Shown: in pieces, positions 23,922 to 33,630 of the stretch | Position numbering within the stretch: position 1 is the stretch's first letter | Layout: each line of letters opens with the position of its first letter | DNA from: Brumimicrobium sp964346075 | Lineage (GTDB): Bacteria; Bacteroidota; Bacteroidia; Flavobacteriales_D; Crocinitomicaceae | DNA length: 38,234 nucleotides | NCBI GenBank assembly: GCA_964346075.1 | Contig: CAYFTH010000016.1 | Location: 1 to 38,234 of the forward strand | Reading direction: 5' to 3' | Notes under the pieces: generated by a model | What the model saw: only the letters and a program-made list of their open reading frames with translations | Databases searched by the model: none | Told to the model about the DNA's origin: nothing | Translations under genes and position numbers: made by a program

Positions 23922-26219
23922 TTATTCAACAACCACTTTTTTAGTGACGGCACCCTGATCAGTGGTGATCAACACAAAATAAACGCCGCTGGCTAATCCT
24001 TCATATCCCAACGTCGTCATCTCAGCTGTTGTTTTTATTTCTTTTAACGCCTTACCAGCCACATTTAATAGGGCCACCTTCTTCTTGCCTGAGAAAGGAA
24101 GTCTTATTTTGAAAAGGCCCTTGTTAGGATTTGGATAAACAACAATTTTAGCCGCTTCGAGCTCTTCGACACCTGCTGTGTTTTCTGCACAGAAATTAAA
24201 CGTTATCGAATTCCCAAAATCAGAGTCAGCTTCTGTTAATTCATCAAGAAGCGCTCCATTTGTCTCGCGGGTCAGTTGCATGCTTCCGTCATAATCACAT
24301 TGATTTATAGTAGACCCGTTCATACCATCACCGTAGGAATCCTCAATGACGAGTTTATAGCACCCTTCTAATAAACAAAATGATTCAAAAATATGGAGCG
24401 TATCATTTCCAGGACTCTCATACCCGTCTCCTTCGTACCAGATATCACCATTGTCATCTTCTACGTACCATGAAGTTTCTTGCGCATAACAATCCATGGT
24501 TAAATCCATGTTGATGCGCTCACCTTCAATAATAGCGACGTAACCAGAAGAAAGTTCATTATTTGTTGGATCCTCATCGGTCTGACCGTTCGGGTTCACC
24601 AGCTCTACTGTAATGGAGTTATTGTTATTCTGAGAACCGAAATAAGGTAATGCGACTACTTCAGTTTGCATAGACGTTAAATTTCCTGTCCAGCTCATCG
24701 TCTGCTGGTTTCCGTTATAGGAATAAATAATGTCAATGGAAGTAATCGTTTCCAATCCGTTATTGCGTATAGTCAAGTATGGCCAAGAGGCATCTCCACA
24801 AATAATTCCATCAACTCCTGCCAAATTAATCGCTGCCACGTCGTAGTCGAGGGGATTGAAGTACGGGTCGTAACCATCAATGAATTCAGCTCCTGTTCCA
24901 TTCGGGTCTAACCAGTGCTCGAGTTGTTCACTATTTGAAGAACCAGTCGGATTCCAGGATTTGTGAACGCGACCATACCAATCTTTTCCTGTCAAATTAC
25001 CGCACGAAGCCTGACCTCCCCAAAGCTGACCAATAATACGCTGATCCTGATCAAATAGAGGAGAGCCTGATGACCCGCCTTCCGTTGTAGTGTTGCGATC
25101 CCAAACCACCTCCCAGGAGGATTCTGGCTCAGAAGAACCCATCTCTTGAACGGCTGATGAAGCATCATCGTCAAATGATATTTTTTTGATATCGCCAGAA
25201 GGGTGATGAATACCTACTGTAGATGTCGGAGGTGTATCTGAATTGTTCCAGCCTGAAAAGTACGGATTGTGCAATTGTGGAACAGTTCCATTCGACAACC
25301 CACCTGTAATTTCAACTAACATCATATCAGAAGGTGTTCGTCTGGCCCGCAATGTCGAACCAGACAACGATTCGAATGAAGGCGAACTCCCTGGATTTGG
25401 ACAATCATCAGACTGCCATTTGAATCGAAACACCCAAGTGGATGGATCGGAATAACAGTGATTAGCTGTCAGGACATAAGGTGTTCCATCATTAAGTGTA
25501 TTATTAATGAGTGCTCCCGTACAAAACCCATTACCCCCAGAAACAAGCATGACCACACTATTGCGCTGATTTTGCCAGGTTGAACCATCTGGACAATTCA
25601 CGTTCATATTACAAGCACCTGAAGATCCAAATGCTTTTTGTCTATATTCGCCCGCTCTTCTATAACCATGTGTCACTCGGGATATTTCAAGTGATCCAAT
25701 GTGATCCGTGTTATGTGCTGGAACAAAATACTCCACAATCACTTTTTCTCCGGGAACCAATTCAGTCCCCAGGCTTCCTTCAAATAAATGACGTTGCGTA
25801 AACTTACCGAGAATGAATGATTTATCTTCATTGTAAACAAACAACTCATTTCCCTGAGGAATTGAAGTGTTTCTAAACGATAAATTAATGGTCTTTGCGT
25901 CTTCACACGATAATGCTAATAACCAAATTTGATCGCCATGAGCATTCGTGAACCACGTTCCCGCGTTATTGAGGTCGAGCGAGGTTTTGTTGTTGTATCC
26001 AAAACGCCACGGCCCTGTTTTTAAACTATCATTGATCCGATCTTCCGCTCGCAATTTTTCAATATCTGGTTGTTCGAAAAAATGGTGATCTATTTGTTTA
26101 TATGCCTTGTGCACATAATTTATTCCCTTGGGGCTTCCGCCATCACCTTGTTGTCCAAACAATAAGAAAGAGGACAACATAAAGAATAGAAGCCATAAGT
26201 AATTCATACTTTTCATCAT
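23922..26219 (-). CDS. T9SS-exported trypsin-like serine endopeptidase (lysyl-endopeptidase-like)
   Basis: A 765-residue secreted protease. A signal peptide occupies about residues 1-22, and a propeptide runs to about 200. A chymotrypsin-fold domain follows with all three catalytic residues: H254 (LTANHC), D298 (TPSDMMLV) and S384 (GGSSGSPL). Its cysteines and overall pattern resemble Achromobacter lysyl endopeptidase. Then come two beta-sandwich-like regions (about 460-560, CARDB-like, and 570-680, with a GDGMNGS segment). A C-terminal type A sorting domain ends the protein (VVYPNPNKGLFKI, then LASGVYFVLI), which directs export by the type IX system and surface attachment. It follows a redoxin gene by 11 bases. 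Confidence 0.92.
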   Translation of the reverse strand: MMKSMNYLWLLFFMLSSFLLFGQQGDGGSPKGINYVHKAYKQIDHHFFEQPDIEKLRAEDRINDSLKTGPWRFGYNNKTSLDLNNAGTWFTNAHGDQIWLLALSCEDAKTINLSFRNTSIPQGNELFVYNEDKSFILGKFTQRHLFEGSLGTELVPGEKVIVEYFVPAHNTDHIGSLEISRVTHGYRRAGEYRQKAFGSSGACNMNVNCPDGSTWQNQRNSVVMLVSGGNGFCTGALINNTLNDGTPYVLTANHCYSDPSTWVFRFKWQSDDCPNPGSSPSFESLSGSTLRARRTPSDMMLVEITGGLSNGTVPQLHNPYFSGWNNSDTPPTSTVGIHHPSGDIKKISFDDDASSAVQEMGSSEPESSWEVVWDRNTTTEGGSSGSPLFDQDQRIIGQLWGGQASCGNLTGKDWYGRVHKSWNPTGSSNSEQLEHWLDPNGTGAEFIDGYDPYFNPLDYDVAAINLAGVDGIICGDASWPYLTIRNNGLETITSIDIIYSYNGNQQTMSWTGNLTSMQTEVVALPYFGSQNNNNSITVELVNPNGQTDEDPTNNELSSGYVAIIEGERINMDLTMDCYAQETSWYVEDDNGDIWYEGDGYESPGNDTLHIFESFCLLEGCYKLVIEDSYGDGMNGSTINQCDYDGSMQLTRETNGALLDELTEADSDFGNSITFNFCAENTAGVEELEAAKIVVYPNPNKGLFKIRLPFSGKKKVALLNVAGKALKEIKTTAEMTTLGYEGLASGVYFVLITTDQGAVTKKVVVE

Positions 26220-26230
26220 TTTTTTAACGT

Positions 26231-26875
26231 TTAGCTGTTTCGTTTTATACTACATCCTTTAGGTGCAGTTACGTCAGGGGTGATTGTAGCTCCAGTGGCA
26301 TAATTATTAAGCATGTTTTTTAAATAATGCTCGGCATTTGACGCTTGAACATTCGGTTTATACGTATTGTCTATTGCACCTTTATATAGCAATTTTGATG
26401 CATTGTCAAATACGTAAACATGAGGTGTAGTCTTGGCACCAAAGGCATCCGCTAACACATGGTTTTCATCATACAAATAAGGCATCGTGTAGGATTGCTC
26501 GTTGGCGCGATTAGCCATGTCCTTAAAAGCATCTCCTTTGTCGCGTTTTGCTTCGTTACTGTTAACTAATACAAAACCCATTTGGTGCTTTTCAGCAAGT
26601 GCTGCTAACTCATTGTATTGACGTTCCCAACCTTTGAAATCATCATTTCCAATAACAAAGGGGCAGGTATTGCATGAAAAAACAACAACAAGACCACGCG
26701 AAGCCATTGCCTCATCGAGTGAAAGCGGCGATTCACCGGCACTTGCATTTTTCATATTCAGATTGCTTTTTGGAATCTCATCACCAACTTTCAAGTTACT
26801 TTGAAGCGCATTCGCTAACAATATCAGCGATAAAGACGCTAAACCTATCATCAATTTGATTTTTCTCATCATCAT
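26231..26875 (-). CDS. exported thioredoxin-like/AhpC-TSA redoxin
   Basis: A 214-residue protein with a signal peptide (about 1-24) and a thioredoxin-fold domain of the peroxiredoxin/TlpA kind. Its CxxC motif is C68-N-T-C71, in VVVFSCNTCPFVIGND, and TTPHVYVFD contains the cis-proline. It is related to the Bacteroidota 'thioredoxin family' proteins with a CNTCP motif. It probably acts in periplasmic disulfide or peroxide chemistry. A single cysteine near the C-terminus (KGCSIKR) might be a third redox residue. It is 11 bases ahead of the T9SS protease, whose catalytic domain is cysteine-rich. A near-match -7 box (TATATTTA on the minus strand) lies just upstream. Confidence 0.85.
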   Translation of the reverse strand: MMMRKIKLMIGLASLSLILLANALQSNLKVGDEIPKSNLNMKNASAGESPLSLDEAMASRGLVVVFSCNTCPFVIGNDDFKGWERQYNELAALAEKHQMGFVLVNSNEAKRDKGDAFKDMANRANEQSYTMPYLYDENHVLADAFGAKTTPHVYVFDNASKLLYKGAIDNTYKPNVQASNAEHYLKNMLNNYATGATITPDVTAPKGCSIKRNS

Positions 26876-27173
26876 ACAATTTGGTTTAAATATATGACAT
26901 TATTCATGTCCTCTCAATTAATAGACGTTTAAATTAGAAGAGTAGTTGGTATTGCTAAGTCATTTTTGTTGGCAATTGATCGCTCTGTTCAAAAGACGAC
27001 AAACGATTATTTGATGATAAATTCAAAAAAAAATCGAACATTGCAAATTATTTAAAAACAACTGTAACCACTTCATAATGTTTAATTTAACACATATAAA
27101 ACGATCGTTTCAGAACGAATAAACATTTTGAATCGTCAGATTATATTAACTTGGTAGTTTAAAACATCGTATC
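26876..27173. other. divergent intergenic region with a 12-bp palindrome
   Basis: A 298-base AT-rich gap between divergent genes. It contains AAACGATCGTTT at 27099-27110, a perfect palindrome that could be an operator. A weak plus-strand promoter is possible: TTG (27128-27130), 16 bases, TAACTTGG (27147-27154). I see no RNA gene or other structure. Confidence 0.35.
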
Positions 27174-28409
27174 ATGAAGAAGCTTGCAATGCTAATTGTT
27201 TTTCTCGGATGGATTGTTGCCGGATTTGGTCAACTCACCATTAAAAAGCATCAATTTCCATTTTCAAGGATCGTAGAATGGGAAAAACACGGTATTTTGG
27301 TTTCCGCCGAAGATCATAAGAAAAACACGAACGAACAAGAGATTATTTTTATCAATCGTCAAGGTGAAGAACAGTGGAGAAAATCAATTTATCCTAAAAC
27401 GGCGCAACCCAAATTAGTCCTTTCAGCAGATTCTGATTACATGTACATGATTGATGATATTACTCCCCACAGAAATTCAATTCGCTATAATCAGATCAAT
27501 CAAAGTGGAAGTGTTGTCTCAACAAAGTTCGATTTGTTGAGTGTGATCAGGTCTTATGGATACCGAACTCCGAGTGAGCTCGTCATGAAAAATGTCATCA
27601 ATACGAAAAAAGCGCTTGTTTTCCATTTTCAGTTAGCGGTAAAATCCGAATCAATAATTGAAAATTTCATCATCATGATTACGCATCACAACAATCGCGT
27701 TTATCATGCAAAAGGTCCCGTCACTCATCCTGAACGCATTGAGGAAGGGAGAGAGGGTCCATTGCTGTTTGCTGGAAACGACGATAAAAGCATCTGTTTT
27801 GGTCGTTATTCACCGAATGCAACTGATCATCGTGTCGATTTTATTCCCTATGATCACAAGGCTAAAAAACAGAACCCGTACAGCTTTTCTCTTCCATCGA
27901 TAAAACCGCTGATGTCGAGCTTATTATCTATGGGATGGGACGGTATGCGCTTTATTTATGAGGTTGAAGATCGCGAAACACAAGCGTTGGGATGGCCTGT
28001 TTATGAACACGGGAATTATTATTACGCATCGATTGATGAAAATGAGCGCTGTTTTAAGGTTTTTGGAGCAAATCAGGACGGAAAAATTGTGGCGTTAGCA
28101 TCGTGTGAACAGCCAGCCGAATCCTCCTGGCGCTATCGTCCAACAATTCGATTGACTCGATTAAATGATGCTAGTATCGTATGCGGAGAGATACAGGACC
28201 AACAACAGTGTTTTAAACTATCGGATAAAAAAGTCGAAAAATTAGAGCTGAAACCACAACTCGATTTGCTTTTTAAAAACCCTACGCGTCTCGAAAAATC
28301 AAACGTATCTGAAAATACGTTCGTTGTTCAACTGGACGACGGGTATTACGAAATAAATGCAGCGGGTTTAAAGCAGCAAGATACAATTACATTAAAGCGA
28401 AAAAATTAA
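27174..28409 (+). CDS. exported protein of unknown function
   Basis: A 411-residue protein with a clear signal peptide (MKKLAMLIVFLGWIVAGFG). The mature part is rich in short alternating strands with recurring 'I-F-I-N-R-Q-G-E-E-Q-W' and 'D-Y-M-Y-M-I-D-D' type blocks, which suggests a beta-propeller-like or repeat-built fold; I cannot name a family. No lipobox, T9SS sorting domain or transmembrane anchor is seen, so it is probably periplasmic. Uridine kinase begins 2 bases after its stop, which indicates one transcript, although the functions have no obvious link. Confidence 0.75.
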   Translation: MKKLAMLIVFLGWIVAGFGQLTIKKHQFPFSRIVEWEKHGILVSAEDHKKNTNEQEIIFINRQGEEQWRKSIYPKTAQPKLVLSADSDYMYMIDDITPHRNSIRYNQINQSGSVVSTKFDLLSVIRSYGYRTPSELVMKNVINTKKALVFHFQLAVKSESIIENFIIMITHHNNRVYHAKGPVTHPERIEEGREGPLLFAGNDDKSICFGRYSPNATDHRVDFIPYDHKAKKQNPYSFSLPSIKPLMSSLLSMGWDGMRFIYEVEDRETQALGWPVYEHGNYYYASIDENERCFKVFGANQDGKIVALASCEQPAESSWRYRPTIRLTRLNDASIVCGEIQDQQQCFKLSDKKVEKLELKPQLDLLFKNPTRLEKSNVSENTFVVQLDDGYYEINAAGLKQQDTITLKRKN

Positions 28410-28411
28410 TT

Positions 28412-29032
28412 ATGACGGTTATAGGTATTTGCGGGGGAAGCGGTTCTGGAAAAACAACATTACTCAATCGATTAGCATCATATTACAAGGATTATAATCC
28501 TTCCGTATTTTCCATGGATAATTACTACAAACCCATCGAAGAGCAACAGAAAGATAACAACGATATCGTAAATTTTGACTTGCCTACTGCGCTCAACCGA
28601 GAACAACTGGTCAATGATCTGCAGCGTCTGATTAACGGTGAAAGTATAGAGGTCTTCGAATACCAATTTAATGCGGGAAACAAACACGTGTTAATTACCA
28701 TTGAACCCTCAGAATTAATCATTGTTGAGGGATTATTCGTCTTTGAGTACCACAAAGTGCACCAGCTGCTTGACTTTAGTATTTTTGTGGATGTCGATCC
28801 AAGTATTCAGCTTGACCGGCGCATCTACCGCGATCAAGAATCAAGGGGTTATTCGCGGGATGAAATCCTCTATCAATGGGATCATCATGTAGTACCCTGT
28901 TACAATAATTATCTAGCTCCACATGAGACAAAAGCTGATTTTATTTACCACAACGATAGTCGTTCTGAAAGCGATTTTGACCGTTTGAAAGGTACCTTGG
29001 AGCCTATTTTGACCGAAAAACGCAATCCATAG
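28412..29032 (+). CDS. udk: uridine kinase
   Basis: A 206-residue P-loop kinase that phosphorylates uridine (and cytidine) in pyrimidine salvage. The Walker A loop is GGSGSGKT at residues 8-15, followed by SMDNYYKP (D37, substrate-side acid), NFDLPTALN, the ELIIVEGLFVF Walker B-like strand and RRIYRDQESRGYS in the lid. The length is normal for Udk. It lies 2 bases after the exported-protein gene and about 23 bases before the large kinase gene, in one plus-strand unit. Confidence 0.92.
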   Translation: MTVIGICGGSGSGKTTLLNRLASYYKDYNPSVFSMDNYYKPIEEQQKDNNDIVNFDLPTALNREQLVNDLQRLINGESIEVFEYQFNAGNKHVLITIEPSELIIVEGLFVFEYHKVHQLLDFSIFVDVDPSIQLDRRIYRDQESRGYSRDEILYQWDHHVVPCYNNYLAPHETKADFIYHNDSRSESDFDRLKGTLEPILTEKRNP

Positions 29033-29055
29033 AAATGCTAACACCAAAATAAAAA

Positions 29056-32000
29056 ATGTGGTATCGTAAAAACTATTTTGTTTGGCTCTTCGCTGCAATT
29101 GCCAGTATTCTTTGCTCGTGGATGCTGTTTGCCTGGACGTATTCGTTCAACACCGTTGACGCGAAATCAAAGATAGAAGATGCAGTAGAAGACCTCATAA
29201 AAAAACAAGTGGATTACGTCGATGTCCTGGAACAAGAAGTCGTCGAAAAAGACAATCGGACGCTTTGGACCTCAACCCTGCGCCAAACAACTGACTTCCT
29301 GGTCAACATTGTTCAATCCGATTCACTCGTCTTTTGGAACAATAATGTACTTCCCGTAGAAGAGCTCGTTCATCGCGTTGATTCCCAGTCAACATCACAA
29401 GTGGTGCGTTTATCAAACGGGTATTATTTGGTGAGCCGTGATCAAAAATACGACCTCAGTTTATATGTAAGTACAAAATTACAGCACGATTATTATTTTG
29501 AGAATGACGACCTTCAGAACAAACTCACGAAATGGGTCGATATTCAGCGAAGTACGGAATTCAGTTTACAACCAAAGCGAGGTTATCTGCCCATTGAATA
29601 CGGGGGTAAGGAACTGTTTTATGTGAAGTTTGATGAAAAGGCTGCACTTTCTACGAGTAAAGAATTGCTTATTTTTCTCTTTTACGCCTTTGGTTATACT
29701 GGTGTTTTTATTGCTCTAGGTCTTTTTCTAATGCGGTTCACGAAATCACATTCGTGGATCACTTTTATATTTCCATTGGCTATATTGTCGCTTCGATTCC
29801 TTGAAGTCCATTTCAACTGGATCGCTTTATTTGCAAATTTTGAATTATTTGACCCTAACCTGTACGCGAGTTCTGTATGGTTTCCTAATCTGGGCAGCCT
29901 TGTGCTCACGATATTGACTATTGTAGTTGCTGGCTGGTGGATTTTAGCACACCTCAAAAAAGACAGAAAACCAACTCAATTCTCGGATGGACTTTATATT
30001 TTACTTTATCTCGCCTTATTGCCATTTTCTTACTTTGTGAGTGTTTTATTCGAGTCGTTGGTGCTAAACAGTTCAATATCGCTGGTCATCGACGAAGTTT
30101 TTTCGTTGTCGATACACTCATTGATTGCCCTGCTGGTGCCAGCCGTTCTTTTCTTGCTCTACTATTTGCTTGCCCGAAGGATTATCGAAAAACTCATTGC
30201 TGGAAATACGCGGTTAACCGTGCTAACGATCATCTGGTTCTTATCCAGCAGTGTCTATTTTTTATTAGAGATTTTTCTTTTTCAAAAAACCATATATAAC
30301 GCTTTATGGCCCATTCTACTGAATGCTCTGCTCTTTTATATTATTGCCAGAAAGTTCTCGATTCAACAATTGCGATTTCAGTTACTAATTCTTGCCGTGC
30401 TTAGTTTCTACGGCGCATTCATACTTTTTGAAAGCAACCAATCGAATGAACACCAAAAAAGAGAATTGTATGCGAATCAATTGATTAGCGATCAAAATCC
30501 GGCTATGGAACTGGAATTTCGAAGCACCTTGAAAGATTTAAAAACTTCAGAAGCATTTCGGAATATTGTATATCATGCCGATGAATACGCAGCATCTGAA
30601 TTTGCTTTAGCTCTTGAAGAGTGTTGTTTTGGCGAATTCTGGGAGCGCTACGAAATGGAATATTACTTTTTCGACCAAAGTGGAGAGGTTATCGTGAATT
30701 ATGCCAATAAACAAACACACTCAAACCGTGAATTAGATACATTAATTGACACACATACTCGCTCATCCAGCATTGCTGACAATTTATTCTACGTCGAAGA
30801 TTATGTCGATCAGTTAAGTTATATCTCAAGAGATACTTTAAAGCAAAAAGATGGCACGCGTTATACTTACTATATTTTGTTTCGTTCTAAAAAGATCCCT
30901 GAACATATTGGTTTTCCGCGATTACTCATGAATGAAAAATCCTACGCACTTGATGATTTAGCAGAATATTCCATAGCGCGCTATTCGGGCGATAAACTCG
31001 TTATGCGCTTTGGTAATTATAACTACCCCACTTCTCGAAAAGCCTTGATTCAACAGCTCGGAAAAAATGAGGGCTTTATGCAAAGCAATGAAATGAGTCA
31101 TTACATACAAGCGCAAGATAAAGATCAAGTGGTGGTCATTTCCAAGCCACAGAAACAGGTAATCGCTAAACTCACCACTTTTTCGTACCTCTTTCTTTTT
31201 TTCGGTGTATTTAGTGGGTTGGTAGCTCTGATCGTTCAATTCTCTTATTCACAAAGTTGGTGGAACTGGCCGTTGTCCTTCAGGATTCAACTCATTATGG
31301 TGGGTATTGCAGTTACTTCATTTATCATTTTTGCCGTAGTAGCAGGGAAATACGTAAAACACCAGTATAATACCTATACGCTGGAAAATTTAAAAGAGCG
31401 AGTGGCTTCCGTTGAAACAGAGGTCCGTCAAAAATTGGGTGACAAGGACAGCCTCGACGCAGTTGTCCTTGGGGATTACATGAACTATATTTTGAAAAAA
31501 TTCTCTAATGTATTCGTGACAGATATTAACTTGTACAATCCTTCCGGACGTTTATTAGCCACTTCTCAGCCCAAACTGTATCAAAAAGGTATTAGCTCAA
31601 AACAAATGAATCAAAATGCATTTGCATCATTGTCTATTAATAATAGAAGTGAGTTCGTACACCGCGAAAATATGGGTGAACTTAGTTATCTCTCGGCCTA
31701 TGTTCCTTTCGAGAATAACAATGATAAGTTAATTGGACACTTAAATCTGCAACACTTCGCTAAGCAAAATGCATTCGAGAAGCAAATCAATGACTTTATC
31801 GTGGCCATTATTAATATTGGAGTGCTCTTACTGGTCCTAACCGTTGTGATCGCAATATTTGTGTCAGGATGGATTACGAAGCCGCTGCGCCTTATCCAGG
31901 AAAGCTTCCGTAAAGTTGAGCTGGGAGCGATGAACCAACCCATCGACTATAAAGGGGACGATGAGATTGGAGCGCTCGTCAAGGATTATAACGAAAAACT

Positions 32001-32721
32001 AGCTGAACTCGAGTTAAAAGCCATGCAATTAGCCAGAAGTGAGCGCGAAACAGCGTGGCGCGAAATGGCCAAACAAGTCGCTCACGAAATAAAGAATCCA
32101 CTGACGCCTATGCGATTGAGCCTGCAACATTTTGAACGTTCTTTTTCACCTGAAGATCCTAATGCAGAGCAAAAAATTCAAAAAATTGCTACCTCACTGG
32201 TTGAACAAATAGACGCACTTACCAAAATAGCCAACGAGTTTTCCAACTTTGCTAAAATGCCCAAAGCCAATGAAGAAAAACTCGACCTCGTTCCACTTCT
32301 GCAGCACATGAGTGATCTTTATTCTTCTAATGATGTCACCGTTGAATTCTCAAATTCAATTACAAGTAACGCCTTCATTTTTGCTGATAAAGACTTGTTG
32401 GTACGCGTATTCAATAATCTACTGAAAAACGCGATCCAAGCTTGTGAAGACCAATCACACATCCTTATCACAATCGTACTTCAAGAGCAGGAGGAACATC
32501 TGCACATCATCATTAAAGACAATGGAACAGGTATTCCTGAAACCATTCAAAATAAAATTTTCGTACCGAATTTTACCACCAAGAGCACCGGGACCGGGCT
32601 CGGATTAGCCATGGTCAAACAAATTATTAGTAACCACAATGGCGAGATCTGGTTTGATACAATCGAAGGGGAGGGAACAGCGTTCCATATACAACTGCCT
32701 AAACTACCGACAAAATCTTAG
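29056..32721 (+). CDS. very large NtrY-like sensor histidine kinase
   Basis: A 1221-residue membrane kinase. Layout: one N-terminal helix (about 9-25); an external region to about 195; a cluster of seven or eight membrane helices (about 204-457); a second external region (about 460-700); two helices (about 705-728 and 745-765); a third external region; and a last helix (about 912-936). A HAMP domain follows (about 938-990, with D-D-E-I-G-A-L). The HisKA domain has H1010 in VAHEIKNPLTPMRLS, and the ATPase domain has an N box (FNNLLKNAIQAC) and a G box (STGTGLGLAMV). The HEIKNPLTPM box is the NtrY type. No NtrX-type regulator is adjacent. Three separate external regions in one kinase are unusual. 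Confidence 0.9.
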   Translation: MWYRKNYFVWLFAAIASILCSWMLFAWTYSFNTVDAKSKIEDAVEDLIKKQVDYVDVLEQEVVEKDNRTLWTSTLRQTTDFLVNIVQSDSLVFWNNNVLPVEELVHRVDSQSTSQVVRLSNGYYLVSRDQKYDLSLYVSTKLQHDYYFENDDLQNKLTKWVDIQRSTEFSLQPKRGYLPIEYGGKELFYVKFDEKAALSTSKELLIFLFYAFGYTGVFIALGLFLMRFTKSHSWITFIFPLAILSLRFLEVHFNWIALFANFELFDPNLYASSVWFPNLGSLVLTILTIVVAGWWILAHLKKDRKPTQFSDGLYILLYLALLPFSYFVSVLFESLVLNSSISLVIDEVFSLSIHSLIALLVPAVLFLLYYLLARRIIEKLIAGNTRLTVLTIIWFLSSSVYFLLEIFLFQKTIYNALWPILLNALLFYIIARKFSIQQLRFQLLILAVLSFYGAFILFESNQSNEHQKRELYANQLISDQNPAMELEFRSTLKDLKTSEAFRNIVYHADEYAASEFALALEECCFGEFWERYEMEYYFFDQSGEVIVNYANKQTHSNRELDTLIDTHTRSSSIADNLFYVEDYVDQLSYISRDTLKQKDGTRYTYYILFRSKKIPEHIGFPRLLMNEKSYALDDLAEYSIARYSGDKLVMRFGNYNYPTSRKALIQQLGKNEGFMQSNEMSHYIQAQDKDQVVVISKPQKQVIAKLTTFSYLFLFFGVFSGLVALIVQFSYSQSWWNWPLSFRIQLIMVGIAVTSFIIFAVVAGKYVKHQYNTYTLENLKERVASVETEVRQKLGDKDSLDAVVLGDYMNYILKKFSNVFVTDINLYNPSGRLLATSQPKLYQKGISSKQMNQNAFASLSINNRSEFVHRENMGELSYLSAYVPFENNNDKLIGHLNLQHFAKQNAFEKQINDFIVAIINIGVLLLVLTVVIAIFVSGWITKPLRLIQESFRKVELGAMNQPIDYKGDDEIGALVKDYNEKLAELELKAMQLARSERETAWREMAKQVAHEIKNPLTPMRLSLQHFERSFSPEDPNAEQKIQKIATSLVEQIDALTKIANEFSNFAKMPKANEEKLDLVPLLQHMSDLYSSNDVTVEFSNSITSNAFIFADKDLLVRVFNNLLKNAIQACEDQSHILITIVLQEQEEHLHIIIKDNGTGIPETIQNKIFVPNFTTKSTGTGLGLAMVKQIISNHNGEIWFDTIEGEGTAFHIQLPKLPTKS

Positions 32722-32724
32722 TAA

Positions 32725-32745
32725 CTAATAAGCATCCGTTATTAG
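32725..32745 (+). terminator. weak AT-rich hairpin after the kinase gene
   Basis: CTAATAA, loop GCATCCG, TTATTAG, starting 4 bases after the kinase stop. The stem is 7 bp and mostly A-T with no T tract, so any terminator role is doubtful. The rest of the gap to 32858 shows nothing further. Confidence 0.25.
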
Positions 32746-32858
32746 CTATTAGCGCTACCTGTGTATTGAAACGTGCAACACATTAAAGTTATCAAGTTTA
32801 GTCGAGCGATTCTTCTGTCAAATACTCAATTTTTGTTGCATTCTTTAATGCTTTATCG

Positions 32859-33575
32859 CTACAACTTCCCGAATACCACTAACAACGCATGCACCACCCC
32901 CGGAATAATAAAGAGGAGCGTTAATAACAAGTTCAAGAGGGTCTGAGTAAGATCCTCCGTAAAGATATAGACGGCTAGTGGGGGCAAAATAAAGCAAAGT
33001 GCCACTGTTAAAATAAAAAGTAAATCATTATTTGATGATTCTTCAGAAGATTGCGTTGGCGATTTCTCTGAATGCTGCTCCTCCTGTGGAGCAACTAATT
33101 GTTTCACATCTAACAATTGTAGAAAACTTCTTGCATTTTGTTCTTTGTAAGGATCATTCACATTCACTGAATTAGATGACAACATCGTTTCAGCCACATC
33201 GATTTTCTGAAATGAACCAACGTCTTTTGGACGTACATCAGTCTTTTTCTTTTCAATCTTCACGGATCCAACATCAGCATAAACCTCAGCTTGTTGAGCC
33301 GAATAAGAGGTGTGTTCTTTGCCTTCGGCTGTTCGTTGGTTTGCTTTTTTTGTAAGCGTTGCAACCGACTCATTTCGCTCGGGCTCCTCACTCTTAATCT
33401 TACGGACTTGATCAGTGGAATTAGCTTCCTGACCCGACGATTGCCCTTTTTTCTTAATAAACCATCCCGCTGTATATTTTCTTTTTTGAAAAAGACCATC
33501 TTTCACAACGTGATTCGACGTACCACAACTAATTAGAATAATTGATAACGTACAAAATATTATAAACTTCTTCAT
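32859..33575 (-). CDS. lipoprotein with a C-terminal Pmp3/YqaE-like membrane domain
   Basis: A 238-residue protein. Residues 1-16 are a signal ending at a lipobox cysteine (ILISC17). QKRKYTAGWFIKKKG follows, a motif I associate with Bacteroidota lipoproteins of this kind. Residues about 40-180 are charged and low in complexity, probably disordered. The last 55 residues match the Pmp3/YqaE family: FILPPLAVYIF, then LLNLLLTLLFIIPGVVHALLV, two helices. Stand-alone Pmp3 proteins are about 50-60 residues and are linked to membrane potential and stress. Here the domain is tethered to a lipidated N-terminus, so the protein may span or link two membranes. It lies downstream of sdhB with about 55 bases between. 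Confidence 0.8.
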   Translation of the reverse strand: MKKFIIFCTLSIILISCGTSNHVVKDGLFQKRKYTAGWFIKKKGQSSGQEANSTDQVRKIKSEEPERNESVATLTKKANQRTAEGKEHTSYSAQQAEVYADVGSVKIEKKKTDVRPKDVGSFQKIDVAETMLSSNSVNVNDPYKEQNARSFLQLLDVKQLVAPQEEQHSEKSPTQSSEESSNNDLLFILTVALCFILPPLAVYIFTEDLTQTLLNLLLTLLFIIPGVVHALLVVFGKL

Positions 33576-33630
33576 CCGTTTTTTAGAAGATAAGAGGCGA
33601 CAAGCTCTTACGTATATAATTTATAGATTA

